From: a virus
DNA: 64,000 nucleotides
Virus record (IMG/VR): IMGVR_UViG_3300044630_004692
Span: 1 to 64,000 of that record
Reading direction: 5' to 3' (one strand)
The notes below the pieces were generated by a model. The model worked only from the letters and a program-made list of their open reading frames with translations. It was not told the origin of the DNA and ran no database searches. This document shows positions 49,720 through 59,443 of this stretch, piece after piece. Position 1 is the first letter of the stretch. The number at the start of each line of letters is the position of its first letter. The translations under genes were made by a program, and so were the position numbers.

Positions 49720-51489
49720 ATGGCGACATTAAAACCATTAGACCATCAATATGGATTAAGTATTGGTGGTACACTAGTAATTGACCGTGAGAGAAATCTT
49801 GCTGTAGAAAATGCCAGCATCAAAAATTTACAAGTAACTGGTACTCTAACTGCTGTTAATAGTACAGATACTTATATTAAAGATAGCAATATTAGCTTAA
49901 ACACTGGAATTGAACCAGGAGCAATTACTACTCCAGGAACTATTACTGGCGGTTCTAACTATACTCCTGGAGACTATAAAAACGTTCCTTTAACTGTAGT
50001 TTCTGGTACTGCTGGAGTTGGAGCGACTGCAGATATTACTGTTAACGCATCTGGTGCAGTATCTGCAGTTACGATTGTCAATGGTGGTTATGGTTATGCC
50101 ACAAATACTGTATTAACTGCAGCGGCTGCAGATTTAGATTCAGATGCAACACCAAATGGTACTGGATTCCAAGTAACCGTAACTGCTGTAAGTGCTGGTT
50201 CAGCATCTACTGATGCATTTATTACAGTAGCAAGAGGTACTACTGGAACTGACGTAGCTATCAAATGGGATGAAACTACAACTGACCGTTGGCAGTTAAC
50301 TAATAACGGAACTAACTATTATAGCATTTATGTAACAGATGATGCAGCTACTGCTGCAACAGCTAATAAACTAGTTCTTCGTGATGGCTCTGGAAATATT
50401 ACTGTTAATGATATTGGTGCCGCTGCTGGTACATTCAGTGGTGATATTGCCGTAAATGGTGGAGACGTTACTACAACTGCAACTGGAGCAACTACACTTT
50501 TTAATGCTAATACTACTGATTTAAGCATTGGTGGTGCGGCAACTGCATTAAAATTATCAAATACTACAACATCAGCAGTAACTGTTAGCATTGCTACTGC
50601 TGCTACTGGAGGTGCATCAACATTAACATTTGGTGGTGCTGTAACTGGAAACACTCTAAAAGTTGCCAGCACTGCAGCAGGCACAGTTAACGTAACTACT
50701 GATGTTACAACTGGCATTGCCAATATTTTCACTTCACTCACAACAGGTACATTAAACCTTGCTACTGGTGGAGCTTCAACCATTAACTTGGCTGGTACTG
50801 CAGGTTCAGTTAATATTGGTACTACAACTGGTAACTCTACATTAACAATTAGAGGTAATGGTACTACTGGTACTGCTACTTTAGCAACCAACGTAACAAC
50901 TGGTACTGTTGATATATTCACTGGAGTTACTACTGGTTCAGTTAACCTTGCTACTGGTGGAGCTTCAACACTGAACCTTACTGGCACTGCAGGTAATGTC
51001 AATATTGGTACTATTACTGGTAACTCTACTCTTACTATAAGAGGTAACGGTGCTACGGGTGCAGCAACTTTATCAACTAACGTAACAACTGGTACTGCAA
51101 ATATCTTCACTTCAGTAACTGGTACTGTAAATATTGGTGGAGTTGCTTCTATAATCTACTTAGGAACACAAGCTGCAGTAGAAGCTTCTACAACTACGGT
51201 TGCAACAACTTCTCAAACTGCTACTGACACTTTTGCTGCTGCTACTTTTAGAAGTGCTGAATATCTAGTTCAAATTTCTCAAGGTTCTTCATATCAAATC
51301 AGTAAAATTCTTCTCACCCATGATGGAACAACTGCTTATATTACTGAATATGGAACTATCACATCTGGAGCTTCAACATTAGGAACTTTAGATGCTGATA
51401 TTTCTGGAGGTAATGTAAGATTACTAGTAACAATGGGTTCCGCAACATCAGCTATCGTTAAGGTATCTAGAACTTCAATTATTGTCTAA
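49720..51489 (+). CDS. tail fibre-like virion protein with tandem repeats, 589 aa
   Basis: Begins MATLKPLDHQYGLSIGGTLV. Residues 330-470 hold two copies of a 63-residue Thr/Gly/Asn repeat (blocks such as NLATGGAST and GNSTLTIRGNG). The C-terminal domain (about 490-589; FRSAEYLVQISQG, ILLTHDGTTAYITEYGT) is paralogous to that of the preceding protein. Composition is extreme (Thr, Ala, Gly). Good GGAG ribosome site. Probably an adhesin or fibre. Confidence 0.82.
   Translation: MATLKPLDHQYGLSIGGTLVIDRERNLAVENASIKNLQVTGTLTAVNSTDTYIKDSNISLNTGIEPGAITTPGTITGGSNYTPGDYKNVPLTVVSGTAGVGATADITVNASGAVSAVTIVNGGYGYATNTVLTAAAADLDSDATPNGTGFQVTVTAVSAGSASTDAFITVARGTTGTDVAIKWDETTTDRWQLTNNGTNYYSIYVTDDAATAATANKLVLRDGSGNITVNDIGAAAGTFSGDIAVNGGDVTTTATGATTLFNANTTDLSIGGAATALKLSNTTTSAVTVSIATAATGGASTLTFGGAVTGNTLKVASTAAGTVNVTTDVTTGIANIFTSLTTGTLNLATGGASTINLAGTAGSVNIGTTTGNSTLTIRGNGTTGTATLATNVTTGTVDIFTGVTTGSVNLATGGASTLNLTGTAGNVNIGTITGNSTLTIRGNGATGAATLSTNVTTGTANIFTSVTGTVNIGGVASIIYLGTQAAVEASTTTVATTSQTATDTFAAATFRSAEYLVQISQGSSYQISKILLTHDGTTAYITEYGTITSGASTLGTLDADISGGNVRLLVTMGSATSAIVKVSRTSIIV
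50753..51130 (+). repeat. 189-nt tandem repeat inside the 589-aa fibre gene
   Basis: GCTACTGGTGGAGCTTCAAC recurs at 50761 and 50950, and the flanking blocks repeat with the same 189-nt (63-codon) period. Roughly two copies; borders are approximate. Confidence 0.7.
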
Positions 51490-51503
51490 TGGAGTATTTT
51501 TAA

Positions 51504-54500
51504 ATGGCAACTAAAAGAGATTTTGTAATAACTAATGGTCTTCAGACAGACAAAACTGGTGCTGGAACAAACACTCTAGTAGTAGATTCTGTAAACGATA
51601 GAGTCGGAATAGCTGTTAGTACTCCATTAACACGATTAAATCTTGATGCAAATAGCACAATTGGATTTAATCGTGCCACAACTAGTATATCAAGTATTGC
51701 ATTTGCAGTAGATAATGCTACAACAACTTCTATTGAAACTAGATATGTTGATTTAAACGGAGTTGCTAAGCAAAAAATTTCATTTGAAGAAGAAGGAGGT
51801 TCTTGGGCTCGTAAAGCAATTGTTTTCTATACAACGAATGCAACAGATAGCACCACAGCTGGAACTGAACGTTTAAGAATTTCTGCAAATGGTCTTGTAA
51901 CTGTTGGAAGTCAAGTAGCAACAGGTAATGCTCTTAGTTTAAGTGCTCCAGCAAAGTTATATATTGGGACTGGAACTTATACAGATACCACTACAGCAGC
52001 TTCAGGAACAGTAACTCACGGTGCTATTGTTACATTTGATAATCCAGCTATTGCAGCAGCCAATAGTACTGTTACATATACTAATGCGTCAACTGTTTAT
52101 ATTGATGGTGCTCCTACTAATGGAACAAATGTAACAATTACTAATCCATATTCACTATATGTAAATACAGGTAAAACATATATTGGAGGAAATTTAGAAG
52201 TTAATGGTTCTTTATCTGAATATACCAATGGAAGTTATTGGAATATAGTATCTCAGTATGACATTGGATATGGTGCTGCCCAAATTCCATTAAATCAATA
52301 TTTGGGTCAATTAGCATTCTTAGACCAATATTCTCCATATAGTTTAAGAAGAGATGGAGGAGCTTCTAATGATGTTTTCATTGATACTAGTGGAAATACT
52401 AATATTAATGGTAACATAATTCTAGCAACTGCTAAAAATATTACTGCAGATTTTACTAATGCTACACTAATTTCTCGTACATATTTACAAACTTCTACTG
52501 CAAACTCATCTACAACAGTAGGTGCTATTCCATCTGGAACTGGAACTTCTAGTGCATTTTATGCATTTAATAACTCGACTACAACTAATGCACCTTATGT
52601 AGGAGTAACCATTGATGCATCAAATGCATATCTTCGTTCATTTGCACCTGGAAGTGGTGCCGCACTGCCACTCACAATAGAAACACAAAACAGAACCAGT
52701 GCAAACTCTGCTGCAATTACAATAAACACAGGAACCACAACAACTTCTGGAACTACTGGTGCGGTAACTATTAAATCTGGAAACTCAGCAGCAGTTTCTG
52801 GTAACTTAGATATCTCTACAGGAACAGGAACAACTTCTGGTAATATAACAATTGATGTTGGTAATGGTTCTACAACAGATGGCACTATTACTATTGGTGG
52901 AACAAACGCAGCTTCAGTTACATTACCTTCTGCAAGAACTAAAATTGGTAATACTACCTTAACTCAAGGTGGTTCTGTAACTATTACGTTGCCAACTCTT
53001 GCTGGTACTTTATATGCTACTGGTAATACTGACGTTGCACTAGCAGATGGTGGAACTAACGCATCTCTAACTGCTGTAAATGGTGGTGTTGTATATTCAT
53101 CAGCAACAGCAATGGCAATTACTGCTGCTGGTACTGCTGGACAAGCATTAGTATCAGCAGGTGCTGCAGCACCTTCATTCCAAACATTAACACTAGAAAA
53201 CTTACCTGATGCATGGGTGAAGAGAGCAGTTAAAGCTGCAACTACTGCAGATTTGGCAATTGTTACTGCAACTGCAACTACACTAACTGGTACTGCAGTT
53301 GTGTTCCCCGCTCAAGATGGAATTACTCTTGCATTAAATGATAGATTACTTGTAAAGAATCAAACCGCTCCCGCACAAAATGGTATCTATACATTAACAA
53401 CTGTTGGTGTTGCTGGTACTACTGCATGGGTATTAACACGAGCAGCAGATGCTGACTCTGCGACAGAATTAGCTGGAGCTGCTGTTGCAGTTGACCAAGG
53501 AACTACTCAGGGTGGTTTTACATATGATTGTGATTTTAAATCTACAGATACAATTGGAACAACGGCAGTTAACTTCTCTAGAATTCTTGATGAATCAACC
53601 CTGTTAACATCTACAAGTACATCAATTGGTTCTGTAAAATATAATAGAACTACTGCGGCTGCTGGTCAGTTTGATGGAGGAACTACAACACCAACTGCAA
53701 CAAACCGTTTAAATTATGGCGGATATTTTTATCCAACATTCTTGAATCTTGCTGGTTCTGCAGATACTGCAACTACAGCAACTCATTATTTTGTGGAAAC
53801 AGGTAGTGATGGTTTTGTTAGACCAAAAACACTTGCAAACGTAAGAACTGAAATTGTAACTACTGCAGCAGTAAATGCTGCTGCTGCAACAACATTAGGA
53901 ACAGTTGTTGGATTAAACCTTGCAGCAGGAACTACAACTGTAGAACCACTGCAATTTACTTCTGGTGTCAATTTAACTACTGCTGCGGCGGGTGCTGTTG
54001 AATATGATGGTAGTTTCTTCTATATGACAAGAGAAACTACTTCTGGAAGAGGAGCAGTTCAAGTTAATCATACATTTAGATTAGCTGCAGCTGGTTCTGC
54101 TATTGGTCCAACTATTGCAGATTTCTTTGGTGCAAATAGTTCAATTAACCTTGCTGCTTCTTCAGTATATGAAATTGATGTATTTGCATATTTCACGAAA
54201 ACTACTGCAGGAACTGCAACTTGGACATTAACTGCTTCATCTGCTCCTACAGTAATGTTTGGAGTTTATGAATCAACTCCTATAACTGGTATTGGAGCTG
54301 GAGCACCACCTTCATCTTCAACAAGTTCTCAGGCAGCAACTACAGCAGCATTTGGTGCATCTGGTTCATTGAGTACTGGAGTAAACCACATATTTACATT
54401 TAAAATTACTGTTGTAACAAACTTAGCTACCAACTTTAGATTACAACTAACTCAATCTGCAGGTACTGCAACTCCATTGGCTGGAAGTTATTATACTGTA

Positions 54501-54539
54501 AATAGAATTAGTGCAAGCCAAGGTTCATTCGCAGCATAA
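51504..54539 (+). CDS. tail fibre-like virion protein, 1011 aa
   Basis: N-terminus MATKRDFVITNGLQTDKTG with VDSVNDRVGIAVSTPLTRL (about 27-45), a common fibre start. Middle repeats are rich in Thr, Ser and Gly (about 390-520). A domain near 570-700 contains RLLVKNQTAPAQNGIYTL and DADSATELAGAAVAVDQG, widespread in phage fibre and neck proteins. The last 150 residues look like a globular beta head. No enzymatic motif. Confidence 0.82.
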   Translation: MATKRDFVITNGLQTDKTGAGTNTLVVDSVNDRVGIAVSTPLTRLNLDANSTIGFNRATTSISSIAFAVDNATTTSIETRYVDLNGVAKQKISFEEEGGSWARKAIVFYTTNATDSTTAGTERLRISANGLVTVGSQVATGNALSLSAPAKLYIGTGTYTDTTTAASGTVTHGAIVTFDNPAIAAANSTVTYTNASTVYIDGAPTNGTNVTITNPYSLYVNTGKTYIGGNLEVNGSLSEYTNGSYWNIVSQYDIGYGAAQIPLNQYLGQLAFLDQYSPYSLRRDGGASNDVFIDTSGNTNINGNIILATAKNITADFTNATLISRTYLQTSTANSSTTVGAIPSGTGTSSAFYAFNNSTTTNAPYVGVTIDASNAYLRSFAPGSGAALPLTIETQNRTSANSAAITINTGTTTTSGTTGAVTIKSGNSAAVSGNLDISTGTGTTSGNITIDVGNGSTTDGTITIGGTNAASVTLPSARTKIGNTTLTQGGSVTITLPTLAGTLYATGNTDVALADGGTNASLTAVNGGVVYSSATAMAITAAGTAGQALVSAGAAAPSFQTLTLENLPDAWVKRAVKAATTADLAIVTATATTLTGTAVVFPAQDGITLALNDRLLVKNQTAPAQNGIYTLTTVGVAGTTAWVLTRAADADSATELAGAAVAVDQGTTQGGFTYDCDFKSTDTIGTTAVNFSRILDESTLLTSTSTSIGSVKYNRTTAAAGQFDGGTTTPTATNRLNYGGYFYPTFLNLAGSADTATTATHYFVETGSDGFVRPKTLANVRTEIVTTAAVNAAAATTLGTVVGLNLAAGTTTVEPLQFTSGVNLTTAAAGAVEYDGSFFYMTRETTSGRGAVQVNHTFRLAAAGSAIGPTIADFFGANSSINLAASSVYEIDVFAYFTKTTAGTATWTLTASSAPTVMFGVYESTPITGIGAGAPPSSSTSSQAATTAAFGASGSLSTGVNHIFTFKITVVTNLATNFRLQLTQSAGTATPLAGSYYTVNRISASQGSFAA

Positions 54540-54550
54540 TTCTTAACACT

Positions 54551-56296
54551 ATGTCAATATCACAAAATTTTCCGAATGAAGGTCCAAATTTAAATTTAAA
54601 TTTTGCTGGGTCTAAGCATTTAGACTCAAGAATTACTTTTACAAGAAGTACTACTGGAACTTATTTAAATGCAAATGGATTAATTGCTACTGCGGATGCA
54701 GATACTCCAAGATTTCATCACACATATAATGGAAATAATTTACAAAGTTCAGGATTATTGGTAGAACCCAGTAAAACTAATATAGTAACTTATAGCCAAT
54801 CAGTAGATGATGCATCTTGGATTAAAACTAATACAACAGTAACTGCAAATAGTACAACAACAACTGCTCCAGATGGTACTAATACTGCAGATTTAGTTGT
54901 AGAAAGTGCAGTAACAGGATTGCATAGTGTTAGACCATCTACAACAACATTAGTATTGACAGCAAATCTTACTTATACATTTTCTGCATTTGTTAAAAGA
55001 AATGGAAGAGATATTACTCTACAAGTAAATAATAATGCCACTACACCAATTGCAGTAGTACTATTTACTTGGAATTTATCAACTAAAACATATGTTGGTG
55101 CTGGAATTGCTCCATCATATCCAGGAATTACAAATACATCAGGAACAATAGAAGAATACCCAAACGGTTGGTATCGCATTACTGCAACATTTACTGCAGC
55201 AAATACTGGAGAATCTTATTTTTATATAGGTGCAGATAACAATCCATCTACAATAAAAACAGGTACTGTATCATATTTGGGAGATGGAACTTCTGGATTT
55301 TATATTTGGGGAGTTCAAGTTGAACAAAGTTCTTTTGCAACTTCATATATTCCAACAGAAGCATCTACTGTAACAAGAGGTGCAGACACAGCTTCAATTA
55401 CTGGAACTAATTACAGTTCAATTGTTAATGCAAATAATGCAGGAACTTTAGTTGAAACTACAAGTACATCTACAACTAAACCAATAAGTGGAATAAACAC
55501 AAGTTCAATCTACATAGGTGGTTTAACAACAGTAACTTATCCATTCAATAATATTATCAAAACTTTTTCATATTATCCAACTCCATTATCATATGCACAA
55601 TCTAATGCAATAACTGCTTTAGAAGGTTCATATGATGGAAAAATAATTACAAATGGATTAGTTTTACATCTTGATGCTGGAAATTTTGCTTCATACAATG
55701 GTTCTGGAACCACTTGGACTGATTTGAGTGGTAATGGAAATAATGGAACTCTCACTAATGGACCTACTTATAGTAGTGCAAATCGTGGAAGTATAGTTTT
55801 TGATGGGTCTAATGATTATATTGGATTAGGAACATCTGCAAATATAGTTCCTCCTTATATTACTGTATCTTTATTTGTAAATGTGAATAATTATACAACA
55901 AGACCACATTTATTTGGAAGAGGTGAAGGTACTATAGGACATTGTTATTTCGTTATAGAAACTTCTGGTGCTTTTAGATTTTATACAGATATAGGAAGTG
56001 GGTGGAGTTTTATTCAACCGTCTAGTTTTACTTTTCCAACTGGAGTTTGGTATAATATTGTATGTAGTTTTGATGGTTCTAATGTAAATGTATATGGTAA
56101 TGGTGTTTTATTGGGTACTAGTTCTAGAGTAGGTCAATTGAGACAATATACCGCACAGGAAACGGTGGTAGGTAGAATACTTACTCAAAATTATTTTCCT
56201 GGTAATATAGCACAAGTATCCATATACAACAGAGCCCTCACAGCAACAGAAGTGGCAAAAAACTTTAATTCGACAAGAGGGAGGTTTGGAATCTAA
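54551..56296 (+). CDS. adhesin-like fibre protein with LamG-type C-terminal domain, 581 aa
   Basis: First of three related genes. N-terminal domain (about 1-95) includes LNFAGSKHLDSRITFTRST and DTPRFHH. A carbohydrate-binding-like beta module follows (about 95-280). A LamG/concanavalin-like jelly roll occupies about 375-575, with LVLHLDAGNFASYNGSG, WTDLSGNGNNGTL, FDGSNDYIGLG and AQVSIYNRALTATEVAKNF. Such domains bind sugars, so this is a candidate receptor-binding protein. The stop overlaps the next ATG. Confidence 0.82.
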   Translation: MSISQNFPNEGPNLNLNFAGSKHLDSRITFTRSTTGTYLNANGLIATADADTPRFHHTYNGNNLQSSGLLVEPSKTNIVTYSQSVDDASWIKTNTTVTANSTTTTAPDGTNTADLVVESAVTGLHSVRPSTTTLVLTANLTYTFSAFVKRNGRDITLQVNNNATTPIAVVLFTWNLSTKTYVGAGIAPSYPGITNTSGTIEEYPNGWYRITATFTAANTGESYFYIGADNNPSTIKTGTVSYLGDGTSGFYIWGVQVEQSSFATSYIPTEASTVTRGADTASITGTNYSSIVNANNAGTLVETTSTSTTKPISGINTSSIYIGGLTTVTYPFNNIIKTFSYYPTPLSYAQSNAITALEGSYDGKIITNGLVLHLDAGNFASYNGSGTTWTDLSGNGNNGTLTNGPTYSSANRGSIVFDGSNDYIGLGTSANIVPPYITVSLFVNVNNYTTRPHLFGRGEGTIGHCYFVIETSGAFRFYTDIGSGWSFIQPSSFTFPTGVWYNIVCSFDGSNVNVYGNGVLLGTSSRVGQLRQYTAQETVVGRILTQNYFPGNIAQVSIYNRALTATEVAKNFNSTRGRFGI

Positions 56297-57552
56297 TGTC
56301 AGTATCACAAAATTTTCCATCAATTTCTCCATCTTTAAGCATTAATTTTGCCAGGTCAAAAACATTGGACCCACGTATTGCATTTACTCGTAGTTCTTCT
56401 GCAACAAGAGTAAATTCACAAGGGCTAGTAGAGACTGTTCCTGCAGATACTCCAAGATTTGACCATGCATATAATTCTTCTACAGATACTGTAGAAAGTT
56501 TAGGATTATTGATTGAAGAAAGCAGAACTAATTTATTCACATATAGTGAAGATTTAAATAATGCAATTTGGAATAAAAGTAATTTAAATGTTAGTACCAA
56601 TGTGGCTATTTCTCCAGATGGTACTAATACTGCAAATTTAGTAGTTCCAAATACAGCAACTTCATTACATAGGTTTATTCCATCAATTTCAGTTCCACTC
56701 ACACCAATAACAATTTCGCTTTTTGCAAAATCTGATGGAATACATTCTTTTATTATGATGAGAGGAGATAATCAAACTAATTACGTATATTTTAATGTAT
56801 TATTAGGAGTATTAGGTCCAGTATCAACAGATAATTCCACTAGTGCTTCAATTACAGCATATCCTAATGGTTGGTATAAATGTAGTATGACATATACTCC
56901 AGCTGCAACTACAAATGACCCAGAAATATATTTAGTAGATACTGATACCAGAGGGGCTTCAAATTGGACTGGAGGTGGAGTTAATGGTGTATATATGTGG
57001 GGGTTGCAATTAGAAGTAGGTTCTTTTCCAACATCATATATACCTACAGTAGCATCTACTGTTACAAGAAGTGATGATGATGTTTCTATGTCTGGTACTA
57101 ATTTTAGTAGTTGGTATAATCAAGGTCAAGGAACATTAATTGGTAAATTGAAAAAAATCTCCAGTGGAGTTGGATTTGGTTATGAAATTGCTACATTTCA
57201 AACAAGTTCTCCAAATAGATTAATTATAAATCAAAATTTAACAGAAGACATTTCATGTTCAATCTCAGATTCTACTGGAACAGGAGCAACTACAGTAACT
57301 TTACTTTCTGCTGCTCCTTTAAATACTAATTATACTATTGGACTTGCTTATTCACCCAATAATTCTGCTGTATGTTATAATGGAAATACTCCTATTGCAG
57401 AAACAATAGAAGGAGCAACTGGTACATTATTGAGACTCAAATTTGGAAGAACTTCTACCGTATATACATCAGTTGGAAGTGGATGGTTAAGTTGGTTTAC
57501 ATATTATCCAATACGTCTTACAAACTCTCAACTTCAAAATTTAACGAAGTAA
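56296..57552 (+). CDS. adhesin-like fibre protein, 418 aa (paralogue 2)
   Basis: Same N-terminal domain as its neighbours: SVSQNFP, LSINFARSKTLDPRIAFTRS and DTPRFDHAYN. It has the beta module ending FPTSYIPT (near 248-255) but a different, shorter C-terminal domain instead of LamG. The start codon overlaps the previous stop by 1 nt. The 36-nt identity with the next gene at DNA level points to recent duplication or conversion. Confidence 0.8.
   Translation: MSVSQNFPSISPSLSINFARSKTLDPRIAFTRSSSATRVNSQGLVETVPADTPRFDHAYNSSTDTVESLGLLIEESRTNLFTYSEDLNNAIWNKSNLNVSTNVAISPDGTNTANLVVPNTATSLHRFIPSISVPLTPITISLFAKSDGIHSFIMMRGDNQTNYVYFNVLLGVLGPVSTDNSTSASITAYPNGWYKCSMTYTPAATTNDPEIYLVDTDTRGASNWTGGGVNGVYMWGLQLEVGSFPTSYIPTVASTVTRSDDDVSMSGTNFSSWYNQGQGTLIGKLKKISSGVGFGYEIATFQTSSPNRLIINQNLTEDISCSISDSTGTGATTVTLLSAAPLNTNYTIGLAYSPNNSAVCYNGNTPIAETIEGATGTLLRLKFGRTSTVYTSVGSGWLSWFTYYPIRLTNSQLQNLTK
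56344..56379 (+). repeat. 36-nt exact repeat, copy 1
   Basis: Identical to 57602-57637, encoding NFARSKTLDPRI in both adhesin genes. The ATG plus 18 nt before it are also identical between the two genes. Confidence 0.9.
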
Positions 57553-57553
57553 C

Positions 57554-58801
57554 ATGTCAGTATCACAAAATTTTGCAAATACCAGACCATCATTATTTTT
57601 AAATTTTGCCAGGTCAAAAACATTGGACCCACGTATTACTTTCACTAGAAGTAGTACAGGTACATATTTTGATGATACTGGATTAATTGTTACTGCTTCT
57701 GCAGATACTCCAAGATTTGAACATAATCCAAAAACTGGAGAATGTTTAGGTTTATTAATTGAAGGAGCAAAAACTAATTATATATTAAATTCAAATTCTG
57801 TTGCTTCTTGGGCTAACGGAACTTTCTCACAAGAAACTACAAATCCAATAAAAGGATTATTCACTACTAGAGTAACTAATTTAAGTACAGATGGAGATAG
57901 TCCGTTTCTTTCTGGTGCTATATTACCTGCAGGAACTTATACTCTCTCTCATTATATTGATACAATTAATTCAACCTGCACTTCTGTAACGATATATTTA
58001 TTTGGAACAATAGGCGGGTCAAACACCTTTGCAACAACAAACTTTAATTTTTCTACAAAATCAGTTGCAACTGTAACTTATTCTGGAACTGGATGGTCAG
58101 CTGGAATTGCAAATGCTGTTGATTGTGGAAATGGTATCTATAGAATTTCTCTTACTGCAACTTCATCTGGAGCAACAACTGTTACAAGAGCATATGTAAT
58201 TCCAGACATAGCAAATACTTCATATGTAATTATTGCTGGTACTCAGATTGAAAACGGAGATTTTGCAACTTCATATATTCCAACAACAGGTTCATCTGCA
58301 ACTAGGAGTGCTGATACAGTTTCTATGACTGGAACAAATTTCTCAAGTTGGTTTAATCCAAATGAAGGAACTATTGTTGCACATGTATCAAACAGATTAT
58401 CATTAAAGTTTAGTACAATTTATACATTTGATGATGGAACTGGAAGTGCAGCAGAACAATTAGTAGATACAAGTGGTAGCGAAGGAACCACTGAACAAAT
58501 ATTTGCTAGAGTATCATCAAGTACAACTGGATTAATTTTTGCTAATAGTATATTTTTAGGTACAACTATAGTTACAAATCCAAAACATGCGTATGCATAC
58601 AAAAATGCAGATTTTGGAGTTGCTGCAAATGGAACTAGTTATGTTCTAACTGGAACTTCTCGTGTTCCTACTGGATTAACTAATTTAAAAATAGGTAGAT
58701 ATACTGCAGGAACACAATATAGTTTACATGGAACACTTTCTCAATTATCTTATTATCCATCAAGACTTACAAATGACCAATTAGCATTTCTCACTAAATA
58801 A
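57554..58801 (+). CDS. adhesin-like fibre protein, 415 aa (paralogue 3)
   Basis: Third copy of the N-terminal domain: SVSQNFANTRPSLFLNFARS, DPRITFTRSSTGTY and DTPRFEHNPKTGECLGLLIE. The middle ends in FATSYIPTTGSSATRSADTV and the C-terminal domain resembles that of paralogue 2 (ending LSQLSYYPSRLTNDQLAFLTK-like, split here as LSYYPSRLTNDQLAFLTK). One base separates it from paralogue 2. Likely a host-range determinant set. Confidence 0.8.
   Translation: MSVSQNFANTRPSLFLNFARSKTLDPRITFTRSSTGTYFDDTGLIVTASADTPRFEHNPKTGECLGLLIEGAKTNYILNSNSVASWANGTFSQETTNPIKGLFTTRVTNLSTDGDSPFLSGAILPAGTYTLSHYIDTINSTCTSVTIYLFGTIGGSNTFATTNFNFSTKSVATVTYSGTGWSAGIANAVDCGNGIYRISLTATSSGATTVTRAYVIPDIANTSYVIIAGTQIENGDFATSYIPTTGSSATRSADTVSMTGTNFSSWFNPNEGTIVAHVSNRLSLKFSTIYTFDDGTGSAAEQLVDTSGSEGTTEQIFARVSSSTTGLIFANSIFLGTTIVTNPKHAYAYKNADFGVAANGTSYVLTGTSRVPTGLTNLKIGRYTAGTQYSLHGTLSQLSYYPSRLTNDQLAFLTK
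57602..57637 (+). repeat. 36-nt exact repeat, copy 2
   Basis: Same 36 bases as 56344-56379, at the same place in the neighbouring paralogue. A possible recombination point for exchanging downstream domains. Confidence 0.9.
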
Positions 58802-58812
58802 AAATAAAAAAT

Positions 58813-59127
58813 ATGAATTACACAACGTATTTTCTCAAATTTACTTCTGAAACTGAATTTGAAATTAAATTTGATGAAGTAGGATATAAATTTATAGATG
58901 AAGAAACTGAGACTACTTATTATAGAATTCCTGATGCACCAGGAGATATTGATATCATAGGAATAATTTATAACAATGATTCAGTTTATGATGAGAATGG
59001 AGAATTAATCACACCTTCAACTCAAAAAGAAGGATTTCATGTAAATATTATTCTTAAAGGAGAGCTACCAGAATCTCTTCAAGAATACTCTATAAATCCT
59101 CAAAACCCTTATAGAATATTTGCTTAG
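58813..59127 (+). CDS. hypothetical protein, 104 aa
   Basis: An acidic protein with alternating beta-like segments, Tyr-rich, no Cys. It closes the fibre block and may be a chaperone or cap, judged only by position. Resembles small proteins placed after cyanophage fibre genes, but I recognise no family. Confidence 0.75.
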   Translation: MNYTTYFLKFTSETEFEIKFDEVGYKFIDEETETTYYRIPDAPGDIDIIGIIYNNDSVYDENGELITPSTQKEGFHVNIILKGELPESLQEYSINPQNPYRIFA

Positions 59128-59134
59128 ATATAAT

Positions 59135-59187
59135 TTGTCAACCCCAACAGAGTCATTGTAGCAAGTTTTTGAACCCTTGTCAACCCC
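59135..59187. repeat. two copies of TTGTCAACCCC
   Basis: 59135-59145 and 59177-59187. Each is the reverse complement of GGGGTTGACAA, the -35 block seen at 3892 and, with one base more, at 4917. The first copy could serve a minus-strand promoter (TTGACA, 17 bp, TATTCT) reading into the 3' end of the 104-aa gene. Confidence 0.5.
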
Positions 59188-59216
59188 TTGACAAATGCCT
59201 ATAAATAAGTTATGAT
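59188..59216 (+). promoter_or_regulatory. overlapping early and late promoters
   Basis: TTGACA (59188-59193), 17-bp spacer, TATGAT (59211-59216). The spacer contains a T4-late-type TATAAATA (59200-59207). It drives the small-gene cluster from 59246. Confidence 0.75.
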
Positions 59217-59245
59217 TTACCATATCAACATTTTGGAGTAAATTA

Positions 59246-59443
59246 ATGAAACCTGAACAGATTAAAGAAAACTTTGAAGAACAACTTAAGAGTGCAAATG
59301 AGCAAATTGAAAAACTTCAAGCTGAAATTGCAAAACTAAGTGAATATCGTATCAAACTAATTGGAGGACTTGAAACACTTCAACTTATGGAAGAGAAAGA
59401 AGAAGAAGTAACCGAAGCAACTACAGAAGTAGTTAGTGAGTGA
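59246..59443 (+). CDS. coiled-coil protein, 65 aa
   Basis: Residues 5-55 are a near-continuous Leu/Ile/Glu/Lys heptad pattern, a clear coiled coil, with a Glu/Val/Thr-rich tail. Good GGAG ribosome site. Starts the small-gene cluster and overlaps the next gene by 1 nt. No function known. Confidence 0.78.
   Translation: MKPEQIKENFEEQLKSANEQIEKLQAEIAKLSEYRIKLIGGLETLQLMEEKEEEVTEATTEVVSE

Noticed and set aside
50328-51110. 260-codon open frame on the minus strand
   Set aside because: It is antisense to the Thr/Gly-rich repeats of the fibre gene; the Val/Pro/Ala-rich product is a composition shadow, with no ribosome site or promoter.
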